Source: Dehalococcoidia bacterium (GTDB lineage: Bacteria > Chloroflexota > Dehalococcoidia > SZUA-161). Taken from it: 6,700 nt of DNA. Under the pieces are notes generated by a model. That model worked only from the letters and a program-made list of their open reading frames with translations, ran no database searches and was not told where the DNA came from. The stretch lies in contig JACUUS010000124.1 of NCBI GenBank assembly GCA_014859215.1, forward strand, positions 1 through 6,700, written 5' to 3'. Made by a program: the position numbers and the translations under genes. Shown one piece after another: positions 1-6,080 of the stretch (the stretch's first letter is position 1; each line of letters opens with the position of its first letter).

Positions 1-37
1 CCCTCGCGGGGCACGGTTGTTTCCCGAAAATTTATTC

Positions 38-43
38 AGGAGG
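38..43 (+). promoter_or_regulatory. Strong ribosome binding site of the crotonase gene
   Basis: A perfect AGGAGG lies 10 nt before the ATG at 54 and fixes that start. Only 53 nt upstream are visible and I see no convincing promoter in them, so this gene may continue an operon that begins outside the window. Confidence 0.7.
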
Positions 44-53
44 AACAACTCGC

Positions 54-830
54 ATGACAACAGAAGAGCCCAAGGACCTGCTCGTCGAGAAGAAGGAAAA
101 CGGAAAGATATGGATCGTAACCCTGAACCGGCCCGACAAGAGGAATGCGCTGACTCTGGACATGATGTATGACCTGGAAGATACCTGGAAGGCATACCAG
201 AGTGACGAGGAGTCCCGCGTCGCGATCGTCACCGGGGCCGGAGACAAGGCTTTCTGCGCCGGTGCCGACCTTCTCACCCCTCCGAGAGTGCAGCGACCGG
301 GTCCGTTCCGGATTCCCACCTTCAGCCCTGAGGATGTCTGGAAGCCTGTCATAGCGGCCATAAACGGCCACTGCATCGCGGGCGGCGCTCTCATCGCTCA
401 TGACTGCGATGTCCGCATTGCCGCCGAAAACGCGGAATTCGGCATTGCGGAGGCCATGCGCAATATGCCCGCCAGCTGGGTACGCGACCTGACCCTCCAC
501 ATGGGCATTGGTCATTGCATGGAGCTCGTTCTCTGGGGCGACCAGAGAGTGTCGGCGCAGCGGGCATACGAAATGGGCTTCTATAACAGGGTCGTTCCCG
601 CGAACAAGCTGATGGATGAGGCTATGCAGTGGGCTGACCGGATGCTCTGTCTCGCGCCGCGAGCGGTCTGGAATTTCAAGGAGATCATCAAGCGGGGAGC
701 CTATATGGATCCTAAACTCGGCAGGGTATTCGGCCAGGCTCTCGAACAGAATCTCAGGGGTATGGAAGATACCGCCGAGGGTGCGGCAGCATTGCGGGAA
801 AAGAGAAGACCCAACTTCAAGAACAAGTAG
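54..830 (+). CDS. Crotonase (enoyl-CoA hydratase/isomerase) superfamily protein
   Basis: A 258-residue protein, the usual length for a single-domain crotonase-fold enzyme acting on acyl-CoA thioesters in the cytoplasm. Seen: the N-terminal strand with NRPDKRNAL (25-33), the first oxyanion-hole segment AFCAGADL (66-73), the second, GHCIAGGAL (105-113), then DCDVRIAAENAEFGIAE (117-133), and the helical C-terminal tail ending in EKRRPNFK (249-256). Aligned by eye to rat mitochondrial enoyl-CoA hydratase, catalytic Glu164 corresponds to Glu133 and is present, but the Glu144 position is Leu113. The family is therefore secure, but a straightforward 2-enoyl-CoA hydratase activity is not; an isomerase, hydrolase or other crotonase reaction is possible. 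The ATG is supported by AGGAGG at 38-43, 10 nt upstream. The gene stands alone on the plus strand and its last 14 nt overlap the end of mutM. Substrate unknown. Confidence 0.9.
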   Translation: MTTEEPKDLLVEKKENGKIWIVTLNRPDKRNALTLDMMYDLEDTWKAYQSDEESRVAIVTGAGDKAFCAGADLLTPPRVQRPGPFRIPTFSPEDVWKPVIAAINGHCIAGGALIAHDCDVRIAAENAEFGIAEAMRNMPASWVRDLTLHMGIGHCMELVLWGDQRVSAQRAYEMGFYNRVVPANKLMDEAMQWADRMLCLAPRAVWNFKEIIKRGAYMDPKLGRVFGQALEQNLRGMEDTAEGAAALREKRRPNFKNK

Positions 831-1647
831 AGGCTGCCTGGCATGCGGGGCAGAAATAGGTCCCGCGCCCGTTTAGAGGAATGCGTTTGATGGGGGTGGA
901 GCAGATTTTGCAGGTCTCTCCTCCCCTGTGCGCTACGTAGAAAGCGTTCTGCTGCTCCCCCCGGGCGCCGTCCGGGCGGCGGTAATCGCTGAAGGTTGCT
1001 CCCCCGTTCCCGATGCCGGTTTCGAGCACGGTCCGGATTGCCGCGTGAAGCTTCGCCACTTCGGCGTCGGTAAGTCCGCCGGCTGGCCGCTTGGGGTGAA
1101 TCCCGGCCAGGAACAGGGCCTCGTCTGCGTACATATTGCCAATGCCCGCGATGAACTTCTGATTGCAGAGTACGGACTTGATCGGCCCCTTTCTGCGTGT
1201 CAGCCGCTCCCGGAGTACATCCGGTGTGAAGCGGGGCTCGAAAGGTTCGGGGCCGAGCTTTCCGTCCAGCGCGCTTTCATCTCGGGCCAGGGCTATGGTG
1301 CCCAGCTTGCGACGGTCACAGAATAGGAGTTCCCGGCCGTTATCCAGGCCGAGGACGGCGGTCACATATCGCTCGGGCCCGGCATCAAGAGTGTCTCTCA
1401 GCAGCAGGGACCCGGTCATGCGCATGTGCAGCAAGAGCAGTTCGCCGCCATTGAGGCGGAGAACCAGGTACTTCCCGCGCCGGTCTACTTCTTCTATGGT
1501 CCGGCCCGTAAGGCGAAGCAAGATATCTTCGGGAGAAGAACCGAGCACCATCCTGGGCCAGAGAATCGATACGGAAGTAATGCGGCGGCCTTCCAGGCGG
1601 GGGCGGAGGTCATTCTTGATTGTCTCGACTTCAGGGAGCTCGGGCAT
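817..1647 (-). CDS. mutM: Formamidopyrimidine-DNA glycosylase (Fpg/MutM)
   Basis: A bifunctional base-excision repair glycosylase/AP lyase that removes 8-oxoguanine and formamidopyrimidines from DNA. The 276-residue length is normal. Seen: the diagnostic N-terminus MPELPEVET, where Pro2 is the Schiff-base nucleophile after Met removal and Glu3 the general acid; the conserved lysine in RRGKYL (Lys59); LGPEPF (131-136); the helix-two-turn-helix GIGNMYADEALF (168-179) with Asn171; and a C-terminal zinc finger with Cys246, Cys249, Cys266 and Cys269, including the conserved Arg261. By alignment the void-filling triad is Met77, Arg113 and Leu115, where E. coli Fpg has Phe at the third position. The ATG overlaps the polA stop by 1 nt (TAATG), so translation is probably coupled. 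AAGGAAG (plus-strand positions 1658-1664), inside the polA end, sits 10 nt upstream. The 3' end overlaps the convergent crotonase gene by 14 nt. Confidence 0.97.
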   Translation of the reverse strand: MPELPEVETIKNDLRPRLEGRRITSVSILWPRMVLGSSPEDILLRLTGRTIEEVDRRGKYLVLRLNGGELLLLHMRMTGSLLLRDTLDAGPERYVTAVLGLDNGRELLFCDRRKLGTIALARDESALDGKLGPEPFEPRFTPDVLRERLTRRKGPIKSVLCNQKFIAGIGNMYADEALFLAGIHPKRPAGGLTDAEVAKLHAAIRTVLETGIGNGGATFSDYRRPDGARGEQQNAFYVAHRGGETCKICSTPIKRIPLNGRGTYFCPACQAASTCS

Positions 1648-4412
1648 TACTCGTCAACTTCCTTACTGTACTCCATCTCGTCCCAGTTCCGGCCTGATTT
1701 GATGTCTATTTTCAAAGGTACATTGAGCTCGACCGCATTGGGCATGATACGGAAGAGGAGCCGGGTCAGCTCCGGCACCTCCTCGCGCGGGGCTTCAAAC
1801 AGCAGTTCGTCATGGACCTGGAGGATCATTATAGATTTCAGCCCTTTCCGGTCCATCTCCTCCTGCAGCTCTATCATTGCGACCTTAATGATATCGGCCG
1901 ATGTTCCCTGTACAGGCATATTGATCGCCATTCTCTGCGCGGCTTGACGAACCTGGCCGTTGGACGAGTTGATTTCGGGGATGTACCGGCGCCTGCCCAG
2001 CATTGTCTGGACATATCCCTTCTGCGCCGCCTCCTGCTTGGTGGCGTCCAGGAAGCGTTTGACTCCGCTGTATTTCTCAAAATAGGCCCGTATGAATTCT
2101 CCCGCTTCCTGCCTGGATAGCTCGGTGGCCTGTTCGAGCCCGTATTCGCTCATACCGTAGATAACCCCGAAGTTGACTGTCTTGGCGAGCCTTCTCATAT
2201 CCGGGGTGACATCTGAAGCGGGTACGTTGAAGACCTGCGCCGCCGTCGTCCGGTGGATGTCCTCGTCCCTGTTAAAAGCATCGACCAGCCTCGGGTCCTG
2301 CGAAAGGTGGGCGAGGACCCTGAGGTCGATCTGCGAGTAGTCCGCCGCGACCAGGATATTGTTTTCGCTGCCCGCTATGAATGCGCGCCGGACCTGCCTG
2401 CCTTCTTCCGTGCGGACCGGTATGTTCTGAAGGTTCGGCTCGCTTGATGAGAGCCTGCCCGTCGTGGTGCCTGTTTGGTTGAAATAGGTATGAACGCGGC
2501 CCGTTTCCGGGTCGACAAGCGCTGGAAGAGCATCCACGTACGTCGACTTCAGCTTCGAGATCTGGCGGTAATCCAGAAGCATATCTATTATGGGATGGAG
2601 GCCTCTCATGTCTTCCAACACCGCGGCGCCCGTGGAGTAGCCGCTCTTGATCTTCCGAGACCTGGGCAGCTTAAGGTCTTCATAGAGGATCGCGGCAAGC
2701 TGCTGGGTGGAGTTGACATTGAACTTGCGCCCCACGCTTTCGCATATGGCAGCCTCGAGCTTCGCCAGCCGTGCTCCCATCTGCCACGACATGTCCCGCA
2801 GCCTGGGAACGTCCAGCGCGACCCCGTTAGCCTCCATTCGGAGGAGGATGGGAAGTAAGGGCATCTCCACTTCGACGAAGAGCTTCCACAGGCCCTGGCT
2901 CTTGAGCTCTGCTTCAAGGAGACTGCACAGCCTGTTTGTCATGTCGGCATCGGCGCAAGCGTACTCGGCCACGCGAGGGATGTCGACCCAGGCCATCGGG
3001 ACCTGTTTTGGCCCGGTCCCGATCAGGTTCGTTATCGGAATCATCTCGATACCGAGCCTGGCAAAGCTGAGCGCCTTGAGGCCGAGGGATTTCTCTCCCA
3101 ACAGATAGGAAGCGATCATGGTGTCGGAGCAGATGTTCTTTACCCGCACGCCGTACCTGCGCAGGATGGTTAGATCGTATTTGCCGTTGTGTGTAATTTT
3201 GCCCTTCCGACTATCCTCCAGCAGGGGTTTGAGCGCGGCGATAACCCGGTCCAGGGGAAGCTGGTTTCCCGCATGGTGGCCGACCGGAATGTACCACGCG
3301 GTTCCCGGGGCAATAGACAGTGAGACTCCGACCAGCGCGGCTTGCCTTGGGTCGAGTCCGGTGGTCTCGGTATCGATACTGAACCTGTCCGTGCCGGAAA
3401 TGATGGCGCTAATCCTGTCGAGTTCCTCAGGGCTGTCGATCACCTGGTAGTTTACCGGTTGGACGTCGGCGCGAATGTGTACATGCGGCACGCCTTCCTC
3501 GGCTGCAAGCTCGGCCGGCGGTTTCACCCCGAGACTCTCGGGCAGCTTGGCGAGTAAGGTTGAGAACTCCAGCTCCCGGAAAAGCGCCGCCACCTCTTCG
3601 CGGTTGTAAGCACCCACACGGCAGTCCGCCTGCTCGAAGCTGATAGGCAGATCAGTGACAATCAAAGCCAGCTGCTTGCTCTGCCGGGCCCGCGCTTCAT
3701 TCTCTTTGAGATTCATGCGCAGTTTCTCGGGTTGGACCTTATCTATGCACTCGTAGATTCCCTCGATGCTCTCGAACTCCTGTATCAGCTTCGTGGCGGT
3801 CTTCTCGCCTACTCCCGGAACGCCGGGGATATTATCGGATGGGTCGCCCTTGAGTCCTCTCAGGTCGGCAAGCTGCCTCGGGAGCAGGCTGTAGCGCTGC
3901 TGCACCGCTTCCTGATCATAGACCACGGTGTCGCTGAATCTTTTCCCGGGCCGGGGAGTGAGCACGCGGACATGAGGCGACACCAGTTGCAGGGCGTCCG
4001 TATCCCCTGTGAGTATGATGGTATCCATGTTCCGGTCACTTGCCTGGCGGGCCATGCTGCCCAGGACATCGTCTGCTTCATAGCCGGGTACCTCGAAGGA
4101 GCAGAGGCCGAGAGCGGCTGTAAGTCTGCGGACGCGTGCGAATTGTACACGCAGTTCATCCGGGGCACTGGGCCGGTGCGCTTTGTAGTCAACATACTGC
4201 TGATGCCTGAATGTGGGAGCAGGAGTATCGAATGCTATCGCCCAGTGTGTGGGTTTGACTTCGGACAGGACCTTGAAAATCATGCTGGCAAAACCATACA
4301 CGGCCCCGGTAGGCTCTCCCGTCCTGGTTACTGCCAGAGGGGGCAATGCATGAAACGCTCTGTGGACCAGTGAGTGCCCATCGATTAAGAGGAATAACGG
4401 TCTAGAAGGCAT
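1647..4412 (-). CDS. polA: DNA polymerase I, with 5' nuclease and 3'-5' proofreading domains
   Basis: A full-length 921-residue family A polymerase for repair synthesis and Okazaki fragment processing. Domain 1 (about 1-290) is the FEN-type 5' nuclease, with acidic metal ligands at D11, E112, D114, D115, D137, D139, D190 and D193 and the helix-hairpin-helix motif PGVPGVGEKTA (196-206). Domain 2 (about 320-500) is the 3'-5' exonuclease, with all three motifs: DTET (D347, E349), KYD (D413) and Y484xxxD488. Proofreading is therefore predicted to be active. Domain 3 (about 520-921) is the polymerase: motif A VAADYSQIDLR (688-698), motif B from R740 with K744, F748 and Y752, motif C QVHDE (865-869). 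D691 and D868 are the catalytic aspartates. Position 696 is Asp, where the E. coli ribose-discriminating steric gate is Glu710. The start is fixed because an in-frame TAG lies two codons upstream (4418-4416). No good Shine-Dalgarno is visible; a GGAG is 17 nt away, too far. It is followed directly by mutM. Confidence 0.98.
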   Translation of the reverse strand: MPSRPLFLLIDGHSLVHRAFHALPPLAVTRTGEPTGAVYGFASMIFKVLSEVKPTHWAIAFDTPAPTFRHQQYVDYKAHRPSAPDELRVQFARVRRLTAALGLCSFEVPGYEADDVLGSMARQASDRNMDTIILTGDTDALQLVSPHVRVLTPRPGKRFSDTVVYDQEAVQQRYSLLPRQLADLRGLKGDPSDNIPGVPGVGEKTATKLIQEFESIEGIYECIDKVQPEKLRMNLKENEARARQSKQLALIVTDLPISFEQADCRVGAYNREEVAALFRELEFSTLLAKLPESLGVKPPAELAAEEGVPHVHIRADVQPVNYQVIDSPEELDRISAIISGTDRFSIDTETTGLDPRQAALVGVSLSIAPGTAWYIPVGHHAGNQLPLDRVIAALKPLLEDSRKGKITHNGKYDLTILRRYGVRVKNICSDTMIASYLLGEKSLGLKALSFARLGIEMIPITNLIGTGPKQVPMAWVDIPRVAEYACADADMTNRLCSLLEAELKSQGLWKLFVEVEMPLLPILLRMEANGVALDVPRLRDMSWQMGARLAKLEAAICESVGRKFNVNSTQQLAAILYEDLKLPRSRKIKSGYSTGAAVLEDMRGLHPIIDMLLDYRQISKLKSTYVDALPALVDPETGRVHTYFNQTGTTTGRLSSSEPNLQNIPVRTEEGRQVRRAFIAGSENNILVAADYSQIDLRVLAHLSQDPRLVDAFNRDEDIHRTTAAQVFNVPASDVTPDMRRLAKTVNFGVIYGMSEYGLEQATELSRQEAGEFIRAYFEKYSGVKRFLDATKQEAAQKGYVQTMLGRRRYIPEINSSNGQVRQAAQRMAINMPVQGTSADIIKVAMIELQEEMDRKGLKSIMILQVHDELLFEAPREEVPELTRLLFRIMPNAVELNVPLKIDIKSGRNWDEMEYSKEVDE

Positions 4413-4450
4413 TTTCTATTTGTGGATAGCTCCAACGTCTACGAGTCTTA

Positions 4451-4486
4451 CAGAGACATTATACCAGAAGCGGCAGGTATGTGGAA
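4451..4486 (-). promoter_or_regulatory. Predicted sigma70-type promoter of polA-mutM
   Basis: On the minus strand a perfect TATAAT (4463-4458) is preceded by TGG, giving an extended -10. A partial -35, TCCACA (4485-4480, 4 of 6 matches), lies 16 bp upstream. Initiation is predicted near 4451, giving a leader of about 38 nt. The -35 overlaps the edge of an imperfect palindrome (4484-4509), which could be an operator. Inferred from consensus matching only. Confidence 0.6.
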
Positions 4487-4509
4487 TTTGGCCGGAATCC
4501 GGCGAATTC
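4484..4509. repeat. 26-nt imperfect inverted repeat at the polA -35 region
   Basis: The core is a perfect palindrome around one central base, GCCGGA-a-TCCGGC (4491-4503), flanked by GAATT (4484-4488) and AATTC (4505-4509) with one bulged base on one side. It overlaps the predicted polA -35 and lies directly next to the larger inverted repeat at 4512-4551. It could be a protein-binding operator, part of a terminator cluster downstream of the ferredoxin gene, or one unit of a palindromic repeat. No T-run follows it on either strand. Confidence 0.6.
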
Positions 4510-4511
4510 AA

Positions 4512-4551
4512 AGCTGGGCTGTTCCATATGCATATTGGGAGCAGCCCAGCT
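4512..4551 (-). terminator. Long hairpin between the ferredoxin gene and polA, possible terminator
   Basis: Perfect 10-nt arms AGCTGGGCTG (4512-4521) and CAGCCCAGCT (4542-4551) enclose a 20-nt interior that can pair further, including the self-complementary ATATGCATAT (4526-4535) and a CC/GG pairing. Read on the minus strand, the hairpin is followed by TTTGAATTC, so it could end the rsmD-coaD-ferredoxin transcript before the polA promoter. The T-run is short, so efficient intrinsic termination is uncertain. The inverted repeat itself is certain; the role is inference. Confidence 0.45.
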
Positions 4552-4568
4552 CAGTTTCGGGTTGCGCT

Positions 4569-4595
4569 GGTATTCCCCGCTGCGGGATTATTACC
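4569..4595. repeat. Third, imperfect inverted repeat downstream of the ferredoxin gene
   Basis: The outer bases GGTA (4569-4572) and TACC (4592-4595) enclose CCCGC-T-GCGGG (4576-4586) with mismatched AT-rich bases between. It is weaker than its two neighbours, but it is the first structure met by RNA polymerase leaving the ferredoxin gene on the minus strand. It may be part of a composite terminator or of the same palindromic cluster. Confidence 0.4.
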
Positions 4596-4636
4596 GGCAC
4601 GTCAGTTTATATTTCAACACTGCTAGATACAGGAAC

Positions 4637-4909
4637 CTAGAAAGTCCCTGAAGCAGGTTCTTCACCCGGGTGCAGCCCACGCCATTTTGCCAGCAGTTGA
4701 TCTTTGGACTCGTTGCGGTCGCTGTCTCGTACGCAGCAATCAACCGGGCAGACATCGGCACAACGCGAGCTTTCGTGGCTGCCCACACATTCGGTGCATC
4801 TGTCGGCGTTTATGACATATATCGTGTCGCCCTCGCTTATAGCCTGGTTGGGGCACTCGGGCTCGCACGCGCCGCAGCTTATGCACTCATCGGTAATCTT
4901 GTAGGCCAT
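4637..4909 (-). CDS. 2[4Fe-4S] ferredoxin, Allochromatium (Alvin) type
   Basis: A 90-residue soluble low-potential electron carrier. Cluster-binding set one is C9-x2-C12-x2-C15-x3-C19-P. Set two is C38-x2-C41-x8-C50-x3-C54-P, and the eight-residue spacer with CTECVGSHESSRC is the hallmark of the Alvin-type subfamily. The extra cysteine usual just after the second CP motif is present (C58) but is doubled here (C58-C59). A charged tail of about 30 residues follows, without recognisable motifs. The start is strongly supported by AAGGGAGG (plus-strand positions 4915-4922), 5 nt before the ATG. It lies 35 nt after coaD and is probably the last gene of the rsmD-coaD transcript. The redox partner cannot be told from the context. 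C58-C59 is odd, but all eight cluster ligands are intact. Confidence 0.95.
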   Translation of the reverse strand: MAYKITDECISCGACEPECPNQAISEGDTIYVINADRCTECVGSHESSRCADVCPVDCCVRDSDRNESKDQLLAKWRGLHPGEEPASGTF

Positions 4910-4944
4910 TCTATCCTCCCTTGTTTGAACTCGGGCTTAACGTA

Positions 4945-5433
4945 TCAGGATGACCTGATATTGTACTTACTCTTCAATGACTCGGCGACATGCGCCGGGA
5001 CAAGGCTGTCAATTATCCCGCCCAGCTGGCAGGCTTCCTTGAGCAGGCTGGAACTAAGGAATTGAAATTCGAGGCTGCTCATGAGGCAGACCAGTTCAAT
5101 GTCGGGGTCGAGCTTCTTGTTCATTAAGGCCATCTCGAACTCGCGCTCAAAATCGGAACTCATCCGCAACCCCCGGACGATCACCTTGGCGTTCATCGCC
5201 CTGGCAAAACCAACTGTGAGTCCGGAATAGGGCTCTACGCGCACGTTACGGAGATGCGTAACCGATTTCTTCATCAGGTCAACGCGTTCCTGCGTGTTGA
5301 AGAGGAGGTGTTTCTGGGGCACATCGTATATTCCGATGATTACTCTATCGAAAAGAGAGGCCGCTCGATTGGCGATATCGAGATGCCCGTTGGTTACCGG
5401 ATCGAAACTCCCCGGATAAACCGCAATGGTCAA
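4945..5433 (-). CDS. coaD: Phosphopantetheine adenylyltransferase
   Basis: Catalyses ATP plus 4'-phosphopantetheine to dephospho-CoA and pyrophosphate, the penultimate step of coenzyme A synthesis. Taking TTG at 5433 as the start gives 162 residues, typical of this family. Seen: the nucleotidyltransferase signature AVYPGSFDPVTNGHLD (4-19) with His17, RGLR (87-90) followed by SDFEREFEMALMN, and the C-terminal FLSSSLLKE motif for the ATP phosphates. An in-frame ATG at 5469 would add 12 residues (MCLGLSICGEWI) not found in the family. The TTG is preferred because GGAGAG (5445-5440) lies 6 nt upstream and the TTG overlaps the rsmD stop as TTGA, a translationally coupled junction. Middle gene of the rsmD-coaD-ferredoxin cluster. 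Confidence 0.96.
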   Translation of the reverse strand: MTIAVYPGSFDPVTNGHLDIANRAASLFDRVIIGIYDVPQKHLLFNTQERVDLMKKSVTHLRNVRVEPYSGLTVGFARAMNAKVIVRGLRMSSDFEREFEMALMNKKLDPDIELVCLMSSLEFQFLSSSLLKEACQLGGIIDSLVPAHVAESLKSKYNIRSS

Positions 5434-5445
5434 GATCCACTCTCC
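5430..5445 (-). promoter_or_regulatory. coaD ribosome binding site and TTGA start-stop overlap
   Basis: GGAGAG, 6 spacer bases, then TTGA, in which TTG starts coaD and TGA ends rsmD. This decides the coaD start in favour of a non-ATG codon and implies that coaD is translated by ribosomes finishing rsmD. Confidence 0.75.
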
Positions 5446-5987
5446 GCATATTGATAAACCGAGACACATGTATCGCCGTGGCGGAGATCCTTTGTTCTAT
5501 CGAAATCCCCGTACGTGTTTTCAAGCGCTACACGTTTGGAATGCTCGACTACCAGGGTAGATTCCTCGCCAACCAAAGGCGAAGAGGCAAGCTTCGAGAT
5601 CATTGCTGATATGGATGGGTCTTCGTAAGGAGGGTCTACCAGCACGATACCATAAACGTCTTTGAGAACCGGGAAGATCTTGTTGACGCTCATGCAGTAA
5701 ACGGTCGCTTGGGGAGTGAATCCGGTGACCTGGAGGTTCTCCTTGATCAGACGGCATAATCTTGGGTTCCGTTCTACAAAGTCCGCGCGCTCTGCACCAC
5801 GGCTCAATGCTTCTATGCCCATGGCGCCTGTGCCGGCATAGAGGTCGAGCACCCTTGACCAGTCCACAGCTACGGATTCAAGCATTGAAAAGACTGCTTC
5901 GCGAACGATATCCGAGGTAGGGCGGACTGCTCCCCCATGGACCGATTTCAGGGTACGCCCCCTGACCTTCCCCCCAATCACTCTCAT
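5430..5987 (-). CDS. rsmD: 16S rRNA (guanine(966)-N2)-methyltransferase RsmD
   Basis: A SAM-dependent Rossmann-fold methyltransferase that modifies 16S rRNA at the position of E. coli G966 during 30S assembly. The 185 residues match the family. Seen: the N-terminus MRVIGGKVRGR, RPTSDIVREAVFSML (22-36), the SAM-binding motif DLYAGTGAMGIEALSRGA (48-65), the catalytic motif DPPY (118-121), where many N-methyltransferases have NPPY or DPPY, and the C-terminal HGDTCVSVY (170-178). First gene of the minus-strand cluster and overlaps coaD by 4 nt. A strong promoter lies immediately upstream, so the leader would be only about 13 nt. The only Shine-Dalgarno-like bases, GAGG (6004-6001), are 13 nt from the ATG, so initiation may rely little on them. 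The rsmD-coaD neighbourhood is common in bacteria. Confidence 0.96.
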   Translation of the reverse strand: MRVIGGKVRGRTLKSVHGGAVRPTSDIVREAVFSMLESVAVDWSRVLDLYAGTGAMGIEALSRGAERADFVERNPRLCRLIKENLQVTGFTPQATVYCMSVNKIFPVLKDVYGIVLVDPPYEDPSISAMISKLASSPLVGEESTLVVEHSKRVALENTYGDFDRTKDLRHGDTCVSVYQYAESGS

Positions 5988-6000
5988 CGCAACACGAAGT

Positions 6001-6035
6001 CCTCTAGATTATAGCAGTAGTAGACAAGGCGTCAA
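6001..6035 (-). promoter_or_regulatory. Predicted sigma70-type promoter of rsmD-coaD-ferredoxin
   Basis: On the minus strand, TTGACG (6035-6030, 5 of 6 matches to the -35 consensus), a 16-bp spacer and a perfect TATAAT (6013-6008). Initiation is predicted near 6001, about 14 nt before the rsmD ATG. This is the best consensus promoter in the window. Confidence 0.7.
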
Positions 6036-6080
6036 GTCGAGATTGGAAAGCCAGGCAGCAGTGAAGGCGTACCAGCCAAA

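Noticed and set aside
1..11. CCC-TCGCG-GGG at the very left edge, possibly the remains of an upstream terminator.
   Set aside because: Too short and cut by the window edge to judge.
36..515. Minus-strand open frame of 159 codons opposite the crotonase gene.
   Set aside because: Shadow frame; the plus-strand reading has oxyanion-hole motifs and a strong ribosome binding site.
834..853. Small hairpin (CTGCC...GGCAG) just after the crotonase stop, considered as a terminator.
   Set aside because: Only 5 bp with a 10-nt loop, no T-run, and it encodes the zinc-finger end of mutM.
928..1326. Plus-strand open frame of 132 codons opposite mutM.
   Set aside because: Antisense shadow of a gene with secure catalytic motifs; composition reflects GC-rich codons on the other strand.
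3732..4373. Plus-strand open frame of 213 codons opposite the polA nuclease domain.
   Set aside because: Fully antisense to the conserved 5' nuclease domain and lacks domain-like motifs.
4422..4640. Plus-strand frame of 72 codons (GTG start) across the ferredoxin-polA gap, and a similar one from 4420.
   Set aside because: No recognisable protein motif and no ribosome binding site. It runs through the inverted repeats and the polA promoter and enters the ferredoxin gene antisense.
4663..4672. Perfect 10-nt palindrome CACCCGGGTG.
   Set aside because: Lies inside the ferredoxin coding sequence, is short, and is expected by chance in GC-rich DNA.
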